A DNA stretch of 64,000 nucleotides from Linnemannia schmuckeri (GCA_029449235.1 JANATG010000008.1:744001-808000); one strand, 5' to 3'; shown: positions 43,246 to 56,800, counted from the first letter of the stretch. A program made the numbers and translations. Notes: generated by a model not told the origin, from the letters alone.

Positions 43246-44522
43246 TTCCTCTTCTTTTTTTCACATTTCTAACTTTCAGTTGTAAAAAGCATATCCCCGC
43301 ACTTCTAGCACTTTCCTTGTACAAATAAAAAAAAAAACTAGATTTTTTCATCCAATTCTCTATGCATCCTTTCGTTTGCCTTTGCTCGCCTCTTCGCTAT
43401 TTGTTCGTTAAATTGAAGTGAATTATACCAGTTTATTTGATCTCTGTTATATTGGCCCTCATTGCGTTGTGTGTGCCTGGTTGATCTAACTGAGTCCTGG
43501 TGCAAAGGGTCTGTTTATATTGAGGACACCACTAACAAAGTCCGGAGTTGTTATGCAACAAAGATCCATGGGACAAAAAAAACACTCCAGGTGCAAACAT
43601 CCACAACAAAAGAAGCAATTGAAGAAAAAAAAAAAGCCAGTCTCGCAATTGAATTGTCGGTGTGGAAAAATACTTATTTTGCGTCCCCATAGGAAACAAA
43701 CCAAGCAGAGAGTCAAAAAATCGAGAAGAAATTTCCTCCTTGAGCAGTGACAAAGCTATGGGTGTGACGGCTGGGGTATAAAACCAAATCGTTCCTTGCA
43801 GCCAAATGAGGTTCCCTATCAAAAAAGCACGCATCATTGCCACGCTCACTTGATGGTCTTAGGTCTCACAACCGGACAGTCATCGATCTGAGTGCCAAGG
43901 TGGAGTCTGTTATTACAGTCCACCACTTTGCAAGAAGGAAGTTCTTTTAAAGAAGCATGCGACCCTGTCATTAATTTGGCTTCTGGGTTATCATGCGCCG
44001 AAGGGAACTTATATCTCTCTCTTATCTTATTCATAATCTTAACTATCATAAACACACATACTATGTATATTTTCATACGAATCCTTGTTCAACTTGTGAT
44101 ATTGCTTGTAAATCAATTGCTACTTATCCATTCCCTCTACTCACGTTCCTTTCTTATTCCTCCTCCTTCACATCGTGTTTGGAAGTGGTGCTGAATTCCT
44201 CGATAGCTCGCAATAGCAATAAACTGGCCTGTAGGTTTCACACGTAAAACGAAACGCATGTGTTTTTCTAGGACAAGAATGAAAATAAAAAAACCACCAC
44301 TTTTTTTTATAGGAGGGGAAAGAGTTAAAATTACAAGTGCCTGCACAGGAGTGGACAATCTGTCCTCTTGACCAGTCGCCAGTCGTCAGGCCTTGTCGTC
44401 GCCGTCGTCGTTCATTCCAAGTCAAGTGTATAAATTTGCACTCATCCTTCCACGTCTCATTCTTGTCTCCATTCTCTTCCACTTTCACTTACCCTATTCC
44501 ATTAGCTTGCTTGGCAAGTTTG

Positions 44523-44557
<35 letters not shown>

Positions 44558-44689
44558 GCGGCAAATGGATCACAACCGCACAGGCCAACATATGCCCCTT
44601 GCGCATTATACAACTCTCTCACATTTCACTCCTTCCTCTCATTGCTCATGCCTCGATAGTGCCTCTCAGATACCGCACAAACGACAACA
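43246..44689. other. Intergenic, no gene seen
   Basis: Contains AATAAA after the allantoicase stop (about 43325), and a run of about 31 T residues near 44525-44556. No domain-bearing frame. Confidence 0.5.
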
Positions 44690-46371
44690 ATGACCCCCGC
44701 AAAGGGGAAGAGCCTTGCAGCAAGGTCCCGCATGCATCACGCTCTTCTCATATTCGCCTTTCTGGACGTCCTCTTACTCGTCTCCTTTTCTCTTTAATAC
44801 CAGCAACAACACCATTATAGCAGACCATGCCAGGTCATCTAATATTCTATTCAACTCCAGCGATCAACCATCCGACTCCTTCCTCCAGCTCCTTTTCTAC
44901 CACATCCCTGATCACCAATCTTGTGACGCCGTAAACGACATGTATATTCACAATCCCCAGTAAGAGATCTTGCAGATCCATCTACCTCTGTCCTAAAAAT
45001 AACAAGAACAGCACTCCTGCACGAACGACATCATAGTCCGTTGTAGCAACAACAACAACAACAATGGCGATGTGATTGAGGACGAATTCGCGACCTCGCG
45101 ATGGTCTCTTACTGGAGGGGAGTGGGCGAGTACCGATAGTAATATGTCTAATTCTGGACTCGTCGGACGACAGTATAAGCGGCCGATAAAGTACCAGCCG
45201 CCGTTTGGGGGCGCCTCTGAAGTTGTGGTTGAGGATCGGAAAGGTGAGGCTGAGTCGCCAGAGCTGGATAGACCGGCTGCTGCTGTGACGACGACGACTT
45301 CGCAGGTTGAGACTACACCTTTGGAGGAGCAGTCTTCCTCTACAGGAATTGACGCATCTGGAGCAGCAACAGGAGGCACAGCTGCCGTGTATGAAGACTC
45401 GAAACAATCTGTAAGATGGGGTTCGACTGCAAGTGGGCGCTTTGGAGATTCTCTACCGCCATCAATGCTCAGCCTCGGTCCACTATCACGACCGGTCTCG
45501 GTCCATGCGCCGTCTCCACACTCCTACCAAGGCAGGGCCCGCTCTGTCGCCCGTTTAGCAGCACAGCGGGCTTCCGCCACAGAGGACGACGACGAGATGA
45601 TTCGAACGATCTGTACGACCTAGAATTCGGAATCAGAGACAATGGACGACGTCGAAGAGAAAGCGTCCCAAACTTCCAAGCCGCCCCTTGACCACCCAAG
45701 GAAATAACCCAGCCGTCATCCCCTCTGCTGCTGTGATCTCTACGGCTGTGGCAGCTGTCTCTGCAGACTGGTTCGAATCTGATGCCCTTGCTGCTACAAT
45801 GGCCAGCCCTGGACTCACACGGACTAGCCCTGGAAGTACAAGCAGCCCTGGGATGGCACCGACGACATCCGAAATCAGTCCTAAAAGCAGTAGTCCACGC
45901 AACAACCGATCTCGCCATGACTCTCGAGTCTCGATGACAAGTAATTTTCGGGCTAGTCAGTATCTCCGCCAAGGGAGCGTTGAAGAGGGAGGATACATGG
46001 GCAGCGGTGGTAACAGCAACTCTGTATACTCGAATCAAGGAGTTCTGACGGCAAGCGGGAGTGCGACAAGCATGCTTGTCAACCCAGGAGCGCCCGGGAG
46101 TGGAGGGCACAAGAGACGGGTCGTTAACAATCGGACCAACATGGCCTCCGTGACCAACAATAACAGCAACAAGTGCTTGAGTACGTCTGCCCAGGCCTTG
46201 TTGTCTACATCCCCGAATTCTCCGAATTCTTCGTCACCTATTGCTCGCAATGACTCGATCTTGTCTGTCATTGCTCCTCTGGTGACTTATTCGGCGAGTG
46301 CTGATGATATGGCTAACAGTCCCATTGAGCCGCAGTTACAACCACAACAGGAACAGTCTCAACGACCATAG
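44690..46371 (+). pseudogene. Probable decayed gene with Ser/Asn-rich tail (frame changes)
   Basis: An ATG at 44690 opens a basic N-terminus with a strong hydrophobic segment (LLIFAFLDVLLLVSFSL) that stops at once. A second frame continues to about 44963 and ends in NDMYIHNPQ, which reminds me of kelch-repeat strands. Then 45003-45623 (no ATG in frame), about 45560-45691 and 45688-46371 follow in three different frames. All have the Ser/Pro/Gly/Asn-rich composition of a cytoplasmic tail (RQYKRPIKYQPPFGG; RRRESVPNFQAAP; ARNDSILSVIAPLVTYS). Either several unseen small introns exist or, more likely, this is a membrane receptor- or adhesin-like gene broken by indels. Confidence 0.4.
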
Positions 46372-46508
46372 CAGTAGGAGGTTAGGGTAGGAGCTATGGA
46401 GCTATTCTACAAGATCTGACATTTTTTTTAATTACAATGTATTGACAGTACGACGTGAGAGGCGAAGAAAACTTGAAAGGGAAAAAGAAAACAAAGAGCA
46501 AAGACGAT

Positions 46509-48765
46509 TTACATGTCGATGTCATGCTGAACATTAGACGATATTGAGGCGTTAGCCTTCTTGTAAGTGTACCGACCCTTAACAGTGGCATCCAAAGGTG
46601 CCGAGCCAGTTACACCATCCATTCCCATTCCTCCTGCTCCCGCCGCCGAACTCGAAGCCGCACCACCCTCGTACTCAGCATTCTTGTTCTTCATCAACAA
46701 ATAACTCTGTTCAAAGAATTGGTTTGGATGTTCAATGACCTCCTGAGAGGCAATCAGACTTCCGGTTGCAGAATCGCTGAGCCCACCCTTAACATTCTCT
46801 GGCGAGATGCCGACCATCTTGGCACGAGTGACCTCATAGTACCGTGTACAGGCAATCTGGTAATGGCGTTGTTGGACCTTGTGGATGATATCGTCCGTGT
46901 CGAATTCGTCGACATGGTGGGCGGCAAGTTGTGCGCGCAAGTTGGGGATGCTGAAGTGGCGGAAGGGGCATCCGTGGTGGTCTCCTGGTCCTGGGGCGTT
47001 GTTCATAATGATGGACTTGCAACTATTTTTTTTTGTTGTTAATTTTTGTGTGCACAGTCAGTTTTAGTTAAGATTTCCTGACACAAGATATACAGCCATA
47101 CGAAGATCCTCGTCGCAATCAAAATACAGGGATAAGGGGGTAAGTTACCTGTAAGGGGTATAATCGGTTCTCTTTCCCTCCATACCATATGAATGTCGCA
47201 CGTTGTAGGCATAATTCTTGTTGAACTGTTCGGGTGTCAACTTTTCAAACGCCATCTGCCAAAAGAGGAGAGCCTGCTCCAGTGAAAGACCTATTCCTTT
47301 GAGGAAAAGACCGTACTGCATACGTCCTCCGTGCCGTGTGTGCTTCTCCCGTCTTAACTCGTCGTGCAAATGCTCCATGCACAATGGCATATGCACTCTG
47401 ACCTGTTTGGTTACGAAATTTGATAGATATATATGCATTAATTTAACAGTATAGGAGTACACATAATGGAATACCGAAGTATCGAAATAAGAAATAAACT
47501 TACGGAATCGACATCGCTGGCTTGAATTTCACCCGCAATCGCAGAGCTGGTGAACTCACGACCGAGATACTGCTTGTTGATATTGTTCAGCACCGGCATT
47601 AATCTATCGTCCTCATCCATCCGTGGCAACGCTCTTCCTGTTACCTCAAGGGCATGCGAGAGACGCTCCTTGAATTCGTCTAAGACCAAAACAACCTGAT
47701 CGGAGAGTCGTACAAATGCCTTTCCTGCCTGGATGTAGACCTGTCTCCGTCCTACCAGTCCTGTAACTCTCTCAAAATCAACTTCAAAGTATGTCTCCTC
47801 GTCGATGTTTCCTGGCTTGAATGAAGACGACTTCAGTTTTTCCTTCAACAACCGCTTATCTTCATCCGACACCTATGTGTATATAGTAAATAATCGGACG
47901 AGTGGCTAGTCAGACGTTTCGTCCATCGACCGTCTGTAGTATCCTAGATGCTTGTTCATGTTTTCTTGTAAGAAACGTACCTTCTTCCAGCTTAGATTCT
48001 GCTTCTCCAGAAACTCCAATTGGTCCTTCAACATCTCCTTCTCAAAGCGATACCTATATTGTGAGATCAAGAAACGAGAGGGGTTAGAAAACGAACGCTG
48101 GCGACCTATATTGTTACGTTGATGTCCGATGCTAGCAAGAAGAGTAGGACGTACCTAAACAAGGCACACTCAGCTCTCAGGAACCAGGATCGAAGCTCTT
48201 GACTACAAGTTCAAGTTAAAAAGAAGAGTTCGTGAGTAATGGTGGTAACAAAGAGACATAAGCTGGATCTATCAGAGATTTGGACTGTGGAATGTACCTG
48301 CGAGAATAGGCAAGACGCAAAATGAAATGACTGATGTGATCCTTTCGACGCTCTTCCATCAATTGGCGGTGAGAGGTGCTGGATTTGCTGTTGGGGCTCA
48401 TGGGCATGTATTTTCTGATGGCTTCGCTTACAGCCTTATCCAGTTGCTCCGGTGTCAAGTTTCGCATCTGTGCCGTGAGCAGCGCCTGCAGGACTAGTTC
48501 AGAAATATGCCAATAAAATCGAAAGGTTGAGTTGTTTACTTCTTGCTGTCAGTTGCATAAGCTCGGCAGAAATGAGATGTGATGAGTGGATAAAAATACC
48601 TTGCATTCGGTCGAGGGCGAACTGTTCAAACTCCTCGATGCTGATCTCGAGTGGTGGTGGTTCTCTGTAAAAGTTCAGACGAGTAGGGTAGAGGTCGTCC
48701 TCGTAGGTCGACTTTATGCCTGAGGCGAGCAGCTGTCTGTTTTTCCTGTTATGCTGGGTGAACAT
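46509..48765 (-). CDS. PRI2: DNA primase large subunit
   Basis: Seven exons on the minus strand: 48765-48600, 48493-48298, 48202-48155, 48053-47981, 47872-47504, 47402-47149 and 47022-46509, giving 539 aa. The N-terminus has YPTRLNFYREPP and EISIEEFEQFALDRMQ, as in PRIM2/Pri2. The C-terminal 4Fe-4S domain has its four Cys in the expected contexts: PLCMEHLH (about 292), SCKSII (370), HHGCPFRHF (387) and IACTRYYE (427), with HGGRMQYGLFLKGIGLSLEQAL between the first two. With the catalytic subunit and Pol alpha it makes RNA primers for DNA replication. I chose the Met at 48765 over one 18 codons upstream because the family starts close to the conserved YPxRLNFY. The last about 90 residues are Ala/Gly/Ser-rich and fungal-variable. 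Confidence 0.93.
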
Positions 48766-48840
48766 CTTTTGTGTGTGGTTGTAATGAGCAAAAAAGAAGA
48801 GACAGACAACTTCGGACAATAAGCAAAAAAGACAAAAGAA

Positions 48841-48891
48841 ACGCGCCTGAATTTTTATTTTGTTTTCTTCAGTTTACACTGGGAGACGCGA
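48841..48891. promoter_or_regulatory. MCB-like elements in the PRI2/LUC7 divergent promoter
   Basis: ACGCGC at 48841-48846 and ACGCGA at 48886-48891 lie within the 268-bp gap between the two divergent starts. They resemble the ACGCGN core of the MluI cell-cycle box bound by MBF-type factors, which drive replication genes including primase subunits in yeasts. The match is short and could be chance. Confidence 0.35.
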
Positions 48892-49033
48892 CTTTTTAAT
48901 TTGACTGTTAAATTTCTAGAGCGGAATGGGAATGGATGACGTCGACAACTTTCAACTAGAGAGGTATACAAAATGGTTGAGGCATCTTCGTTGGGAGGAC
49001 CTTTCAGTTCCATCTCCAACACCGTAAGCAACC

Positions 49034-50468
49034 ATGACCCACAACTATGCGCGATCCCTCGTCAGCGAGCTGTTCGCCCCATTCGAGCCAAGCAGATACA
49101 AGTTCTGGGACAAGGAGGTAAGTGCCTCCCTTCCTTTAAAAAACGATTCATTCATTTCAATAACATTAAGGCACCTCCCTCGAAATTGTCAACAGTGCTA
49201 AATCACTCAAGCAACAGGGCGATCAACAAGTACAAATGGGCCAAAAACTAAACTAATTCTTTTACATCTCACAATACTGTTGATGATGTTTTAGGTCTGC
49301 AAGCATTTTCTTGTCAAGTTCTGTCCCAACAGTCTGTTCACCAACACAAAGTCAGACTTGGGCAATTGCGACCTTGTCCACGACGAGAAGCTGCGTGAAG
49401 AGTACGTTCATGTTTTCTCCGCTTCGGCGGCTGACATTGAAGGATCGGCCTTGTTATCAATGACTCGGAGCAAAAAAATTAACCGATCTCTCCGTCAATA
49501 TTTACTTATAGATATCAGAAGGCTCCAGACAGAGACACGTACCGGTATGAGGAAGAGTTTTTCGATTACTTGACATATCTACATAATGATCTCGAGAGAA
49601 AGATCCGTCGAGGCAAGGAGCGCAAGGACAAGGAAGTCGACGAGAACGTAAGTCTGGATGCTTTCGAACCTGCTATTAGCCATTGTTTGACCAGTTTGTA
49701 GTATTGACCACTGTGTAAATTGTCATGCTAACTCATCATACATTCATTACTGTTCTCACCATCTCTCAACTTCCGATCGTCACTATCTTTCGACAATCTC
49801 AACAACATGACGATCGTCATCATCAGCTATTGAACCCGCGCAAGGACGAAAAGGAGGAAAAGATGGTCATGCTCGAACAAAAGATCAAGGACACACTCGC
49901 CAAGGTGGAGGAAGCCGGCGAGGAAGGTCGAGTCGAAGAAGCCCAGGTCCTGACAGATCAGGTCGAAAAGATGCAGACAGACTTGCAGCAGCTCAAGCAG
50001 AACGACGACGTCAATCCAATCTTCCGCCAAGAGAACAAGATGGAGGTCTGTCATGTCTGTGGCGCCTTCCTAGTCATGAACGACACCTCCAACCGACTGG
50101 ACTCTCATCTTCAAGGCAAGCAACACACTGGCTACCAAAAGATTCATGAGACCTATGAGGAGATGAAGAAACAACGAGGTGATCGTCCCCACTCGAGCTC
50201 GTCTCGTGGTGGCAGATACCGCGACGACTATGGAGGCTCTGGGCCCCAGAGGGAGCACTACTCCGATAGCAGAGGTGACCGCGACCGAGGCGGGTACAGG
50301 GATTCGCGCAGTTACCGTGACCAACCCTACCGGAGAGACGACCGCAGGGACAGGGACAGGGATCGCGATGGTGGACGACGAGACAGGAGCAGAGACCGTG
50401 GCAGCCGACGGGACTATGACCGCGATCGGGACTACAGACGTGGCGGACGGGATGATCGTCGCTTTTAA
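49034..50468 (+). CDS. LUC7: LUC7-type U1 snRNP splicing factor (LUC7L3-like)
   Basis: Four exons, 49034-49117, 49295-49401, 49512-49647 and 49827-50468, give 322 aa. The first zinc-finger region reads VCKHFLVKFCPNSLFTNTKSDLGNCDLVHDEKLREEY, very close to human LUC7L3 from memory. A coiled coil with EEGRVEEAQVLTDQVEKM follows, then the C2H2-type second finger VCHVCGAFLVMNDTSNRLDSHLQGKQHTGY. The C-terminus is an Arg-Asp/Arg-Ser-rich tail. LUC7 proteins sit in the U1 snRNP and help choose 5' splice sites. The acceptor of the last exon (CATCAG at 49826) is the best in-frame choice, though others nearby are possible. Divergent from PRI2. Confidence 0.92.
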
Positions 50469-50823
50469 GTAAGTCTTACCTCTTCGTTTTTCTTCTCACA
50501 ACAGCTCACCAAAGCAATGTTAGGACAAAAAATAAGCAGCATGCTAAAAGCACAGATACGAACACAAATAAACAAAGTCGTAAAAACATGAACATTGCTT
50601 GAAGTTATCCTGTGATACTATCGTTATCAATAAGCAAGCCATCACGACAGTAAAAAGTGCAAGCAGCTTAAGGCAGGGTAGATTGGCTTTAGCGACCTTG
50701 ACAATCGTAGTAGATCTGTTGCATGCAGAAGGGACACAATAAACAGCCACGACGGCAAAGCGCCAGATCGAAGTTCAGCATAAATTACAATTTATTAAAA
50801 AATTACGTTTACAGGAGCGGTCA

Positions 50824-53800
50824 TTATTGAGGATGATGATGGCGACTTGATTGTTGTTGCTGTTGGTGAACGGTGTGATGATGATGGGGTTGAGGAGGGT
50901 GTCCATAGGAATGCTGCTGCTGCTGCGGATGCTGAGCATGGCCATATGGAGAAGACTGCCGCTGTTGCTGTTGTTGGTGCTGCTGATGACTTCCTGAATG
51001 ATAGCTGGATGGGCCCATGGAAGACGAAGACGACGACGAAGGCGGAAGAGGTGGTGGGAGCAAGGATGACGATGAAGCTGAAGAGTATGCAAAGGACGAC
51101 GATGAAGAAGGCATGTGCTTAGAGTTTGACGATGGGTGCATTCCTGGCATCGACTGGATATACGAGGGCGAAGCAACCTGGCCAGGTACATGATGTTGGA
51201 AGGGACTCGAAGATCTTCTCACGTGGTGCTGGGATGGATGTTGAGAATGATGATGATGATGGTGCGTAGGTGGTTCCGACATCCTAGGGGACGATCCAAT
51301 ACCAACAAGACTTGGCAATCCAGGAGTCGATGACGATGACATTGGGATGGGTGAGTACCGCGAAGGCAGATGCCCACCATGACCCAAGTGAGCAGGAGAC
51401 CCGGCTCCGTTAGGGAACCCTGCTGGTCCAGGAGAGCCTCGCATGGCTCCTGAACCTGGCAGCTGAGGAGAGCTGCTGTACCTTGATCCAGGTCCAACAT
51501 GGTTCTGACTGTGACCATGACTTGAGCTCGGTCCCATAGATGACGAATGCTGCAGAATCATTGGAGGTTCGTTGATCGTGCGAGGATGGGGCGACAACAC
51601 CTCCATCTGATTGCTATGCCGCTGCTGCAAGTGGTGCTGGGGTGGAGGGTAAGGCGCATGTCCGTGTCCATGTCCATGACGCGAAGACTGTCCATGCGGT
51701 GGCTGACTGTAATACGAACCCTGCTGAGGCATGGGTGATCGTGCACGTGAGTCCATTCGAGGTGAAGGCTGAGATCGAGGGCCCATCTCCACAAGGCTGA
51801 CACTGCTCGAGCGCTGATGCTGCGAAAGCGACATCGATGATACCGGATAGTGCGATGGGGAAATAACGGCGGAAGAAGGTGCTGGAGGGAGAGTTCCTGA
51901 TGGAGATGACAATCTCTGCATACCATGTCCGCTTGCACCTGATGGGTATGCAGTGGAGGGTGGAGGAGGTGATCTGTATCCGCTGCCGAGGTGGGAGGTC
52001 GATGAAGAGCTGTAGTACGGCTGGACGCCATACGGGGATCCAAGCACTCCTGAATTCGACGAGTTGTGATGCTGCTGCTGCTGCTGCTGTGGTGGAGGTG
52101 CAGCAAGTTGAGTAGGATGGCTGTGACCATAGTAGCCTGTTCCACTCGTTGAATATCCGGAACGCGCTGCGACAATGTTGGTCTCGGATGCACGTCGCTG
52201 ATCCCTGCTAGGGACATGGGTGTCAGCGTACATTCCTTGGCTACGATGAGTCGAGTCATACTCGTCCTCAGTCTCAACATCCTCTTCCTCACGCCGGCCG
52301 GCTCGCCCATCGACATATCGTTCTTGTGGAAAATCTCGGTGAGGATCCTGTCGGTCTGAGACCTCTGTCTCAAAGGAGTGCTCCTGAGACTGAGGGATAC
52401 TTCCTTCCTCGCTGTTCCCGAACCAATCCTCAGGAGCAATGTTGACATCCTCATCGTCGTTGTTGAGCAAATTGCCAATGTTGGTGACGCGTCGTGGAGG
52501 TGAGACAGTGCGTGGCTCCTTTCGATGGATCAATTCGGGTTTGGACTCCAGGGTGGCAGATGGCATAAAGTACCCAGGTACAGGTCCACCTGGGACTGGT
52601 TGCTGAGGATGGTGCGAGTCATCGGCTGGTGCACCATATTCAAAGGTACGTCCGTGCCCTAGGTCATTCGGGGTCTGACCTCTCTGTTGCTGATAGCCAT
52701 ACTCTCTGTCGGCAAACTGCTCTTCTTTGTGGGGTGGCAAGGGTGAGACAGCCACCCGATCAGGCGGGATGATACCGTCGGCGGCGAACTTGTCGGCGTT
52801 GGTGCTAAAGTAGTTCCGCACCTGGATGAGCGACTTAGTCTTCATAGCCTTGGCAATCTTGTCCCAGTCCTTTCCGTGGAGACTCAGCAGGCGCATGAAA
52901 TCAATCTTTTCTTGACTTGACCAGTACGACGAATAGTTCGCGCGGCGGGAAGATCCATCAGCATTCATCGCTTGACCGTCCTCAGATTGAGCGCCAGAAA
53001 TCGACGGAGATCCAGGAGATGAAGGCGGGTCGCGCGAATACAGAGCACGAAACGACGTTGCAGCCTGGGCTAATGCTCCTTCGTTCTGAGCAGTCTCGTT
53101 CTTGGATACAACTCGCTTCCGTCTCCGCTTGCTACTTCCTATCTCTGAATCCTCAACGCTATCCGCAGTGTTGACTGAAACGGTAGCTTGAGCCGTAGGG
53201 GTGTGGAGCAGCTCGTCCTTGACGGGTTCCTGGGCGGCAGCTGGCGCAACCTTGGCTCCTTTGCGACGAGAGCTTCCAGTTGAGTTAATCTCCTTGGTCG
53301 TGCCTGTTGAACTGTTAGGCGTTCCTGGAGCTGAAGCGCTCGCAGCGTTGCCGCCGCGACCCTTCTTGCCTTTAGTCTTTTCTGGCATAGCCGCAGGCGC
53401 ATCCTTGTCTTCACCGTCCTCGAGTAACGTCCCGATGTCGAGGTTGTTGGCATCCTCCAAGACACTGACTCCAAACTTTCGCTTGTAGTTGAAGCAAAAG
53501 TTCTTGCACTGGTCGACCGTCTTAGTCCCAACAGCGTCCGCCACCGCCTCAAAGTCACGTCCATATTTCTTGAGAGCCGCAATACACTTATGGTGTTCCG
53601 CTGTTGTCCATCGTCCCGAGGGCACAGCCGCAGGAGCATTACCAGATCCAGCAGAAGTGGCGACATTGTCCTCGCCTTGCTCCAAGGCCAGGGATCCTGC
53701 ATTGTCCGGCTCTCTGCTCTCACTTGAAGGATCCTCAAGCAATGAATCGCCAGTAGCTGCGATATCATCCACGGTCATAGAGACCTTGTCGTCGTCAGCT

Positions 53801-56800
53801 ATCACCTCAACTGCCGCTGCCGCCGCTGCTGCCTTGACCTTATCCGACTTGGATTTCTTCTCCTCGGCGACTGCTTCTTCCACTGCTGCAGCGGCGGCCG
53901 CGGCGGCCGCGGCTGCAGCAGCGGCACGAGTCTGGTTGGTCCTGGATTTCGGCTTCCTACGCTCCGGTGCGGGAAGGGCTGGCGTCGAGACAGTGGAAGA
54001 TGGTGCTGGACTGGCAGTGTTGCTGTGGCTCTCTTCCAGACCTGGGGTTCCACTTTGCTGACTTGCGGCGTTGCTCCGAACACGACGGCGAGGTCCTGGC
54101 TCGATGTCATCTCTCCATGACTGGCTGAGATCCTGAAGCTCACGCAGCTCCTTCGATTTGGCGAGTTTAGTCCTGTTGGCTTGACCAATATCCTCAATCA
54201 AAGCACTGCCCTTGTGTTTCTTGCCAGGCTGTCCGGAGGGTGACGAAGATTGGGCAGCCTTCTCCTTACGCTTACCTGCTGCAGGCTTGCGCTTCCGACC
54301 ACGGTTGGAAAGGAGATCCTTAAAGCCAATCTTCTTCTTCTCGCGGTAGTAAAAGAGAACACATTGAGATGCCGTCTTCTCCTCAAGTCCTGCTGCAATC
54401 TTGCCAAACTGCTTAGGGTAGATGAGATAGCGCTTGATAAAGATCTGGCGCTCTTCCTCCGTCCATGTATCTGTGACAGGACCGAGTCGGTAGTAGGTAG
54501 CCGGGTCGGTAACAAGATGGTTTCGGTCGAGGTAGCGGACCTTGTCGCGGATGGTTGAGTCTAGAATCATGGGCGGCACAGTCGCGGCAGTTCTCGACGC
54601 TCGCACATCTGGGTTCCTCATGTCGGCGTTCTCCAGACTCTGGATGATCTCCATGAGCTCGGCCTCGCTCCTGACAGCGTCGCCATTATGTGCTCCGCGT
54701 CGGTTCCGAGGAGTGAACAAGGTGTTTTCGCCCACGACCTGATCCTCCTCCCGAATGTTAGCTGAGGCAGGAGTCTGAAGCTGCTTCTCCTTCAACTTGT
54801 CCAGTTTCTGCACCTTCTTGTCCCAGACTTCCCAGTACTGCTTGTAGTCTCGTTTCAGCTGAAGCTCCTTCTCGTCCAATGCAGCGGCTTTGGCAGACAT
54901 GTTCCTGAGCATCGCAGTCCGCAGCCGCTCGTGACTGTCAATGTTGTCCTGGTAGAACGGATAATCCTCGACAGACCCATAGATCTGATGCTTCTCGTGA
55001 TGGTGGTGCTGAGAGCTGTCTTGTTGGTGAGAGGATCCGAGAGCGGAATGGACACGACCGTACTTCTTCGCGCGGGTGTTGTTCTCGGCGTAGATTTGAT
55101 CAAACAACTGCGGCCGACGCTTCTGCTGCTCTTTCCGCTTGAGAAACGGGTCATCCTCGTCGACTGCTTGGTGAAAGTCCTGTGAGGTAAAAGGCCGAAC
55201 AACGACGCCCCACCGGTCATCTCCAGCCTCAGAGATGTCGACAGTCATATCGACGTCCTCGCTGTCAATCAACTCCAACTTGTAGTCGACCGTATCCTTG
55301 TCGGGCACAAGACTGGCGGGGCTAGGCGCATCCATGACAGCCTCGATCTCTTCCGCGACAGACTCGATCTTCTGAACATGTGTCTCGACATCTTCATTGA
55401 CAGCACCTTCTTCTTCTACAACGTTTTTGACAAGCTCGGTCGTGACAGGGACATCAACGTCCATTCCTGTGTCAATTACTGCTGGATCAGGTTCAGCAAG
55501 AACACGAGATTGTACTTCTTCGACGATAGGTGTCACTTCGTCAGGAATATCGACATTGTCCATCACCGATGGTTTCTTACTGTCTCGGTGCTGTTGAAGA
55601 AGCTCCTCGTAGCGCTGGATCCTCCCGTCGATCCTGTCAATCTCAATCAAAATGTCAGCATGGTTCTCAAACTCGGTGGCTTGCTTGAGAACTTTGACAT
55701 CTCCTGAGACATGGACAGGCGATAGTCCTGGGGAAGGTAGTGAGCTCGCAGTTGGGCTCCCGGCAGGTTTGGCATCAGTCAAGTCCTTTGTCGCCACTTC
55801 AACAGAGACATGGGCCACACTGTCAGCGCTACCCTCGGTCTTTGCCTCTGTAGTCACCACCGTGTCCTGAGGAGTGTGGGCAAGTGTAGGGGCATCCTGT
55901 GGTAGAGCACCTTCCTCCTCGTCCTTGGCCTTGTCCGGTTGGTTGCAGTGATCAGAATCATGGACTTTGTTGAGAGGTACAATCGACGTGAGCTTAGAAC
56001 GGTCGGGATTGTTGCGAGCTGGTTCGAGTGGGCGACGCTCAGGACTTCGCACATCCCTCTTCACATGGTTGGCGGCAGCGGCAGTGTCACTGGCATCCGA
56101 AATCTTGGGACGAGAGTATGAGAACTGTGAATGAAGGTTGTCGTCCTGCTCTGATTTCACGGTCATAGTCTCATCCTGAGAAATATACGACGAACGCCTA
56201 TCGTCCATCGGTCCCACGTCTCCTCTGTTTCCTCGATCCATGTTGTCGCGATAACGACGCTCAGATCGGTCGTTCCTCTTGTATCTGTCGAAAGGACCGC
56301 CCATTGAGACTGCTGGGGAATTGGGATAACTATTGCTAAAACTGTTGTTGTTGGTGTGGTGATCCCGCTGGTGACCCATATCATTGTAGGCCGCCTCGTC
56401 CGACATTGGCGCGCTGAGGATCCTCTGCCTTCTCGAATTCCCGCGGTCATGGCGCAGATCATTCTCTGACCGAAGGCCGGCTCCGTCAGATCGATAGTTA
56501 AAGCTACGTTCCCTCTCTCGCTGAATTTCGTAATCTCTCATCCTCTCACGGCCAGTGTCGTCTCTATCCTCGTCGCGCGAATGAAGGCGCTCACGCTCCC
56601 TTGGACGACCTCGGTCATAAGAATCATCCACACCTTGTTGCCTCGAGTCCCGTTTGTTATTACTGTTATTGTGATTAGGACCAGAAAGGGTTGCTGGTTT
56701 TGTGGGCAGGCGGTCTGTACCATTGGACGGTTCCTCTGACTTGAGAGGTGTATGGCGTGCCTTATCAGCATTGTAAGCATTTAGTTCCCGATCCAGAGCC

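Noticed and set aside
45760..45785. GGTTCGAATCT resembling a tRNA T-loop box
   Set aside because: No matching acceptor stem, D-arm or anticodon arm around it; it sits within coding-like sequence.
45469..46110. 213-codon minus-strand reading frame
   Set aside because: Very rich in Cys and Arg with no domain; it is the shadow of plus-strand Ser/Gly-rich coding-like sequence.
49827..50468. Treating 49725-50468 as a separate gene
   Set aside because: Its first about 34 residues are intron translation; from 49827 it continues the LUC7 frame and completes the second zinc finger and RD tail.
51558..52478. 306-codon minus-strand frame overlapping SNT1
   Set aside because: Alternative frame of the low-complexity C-terminal half of the Snt1-like protein; no independent features.
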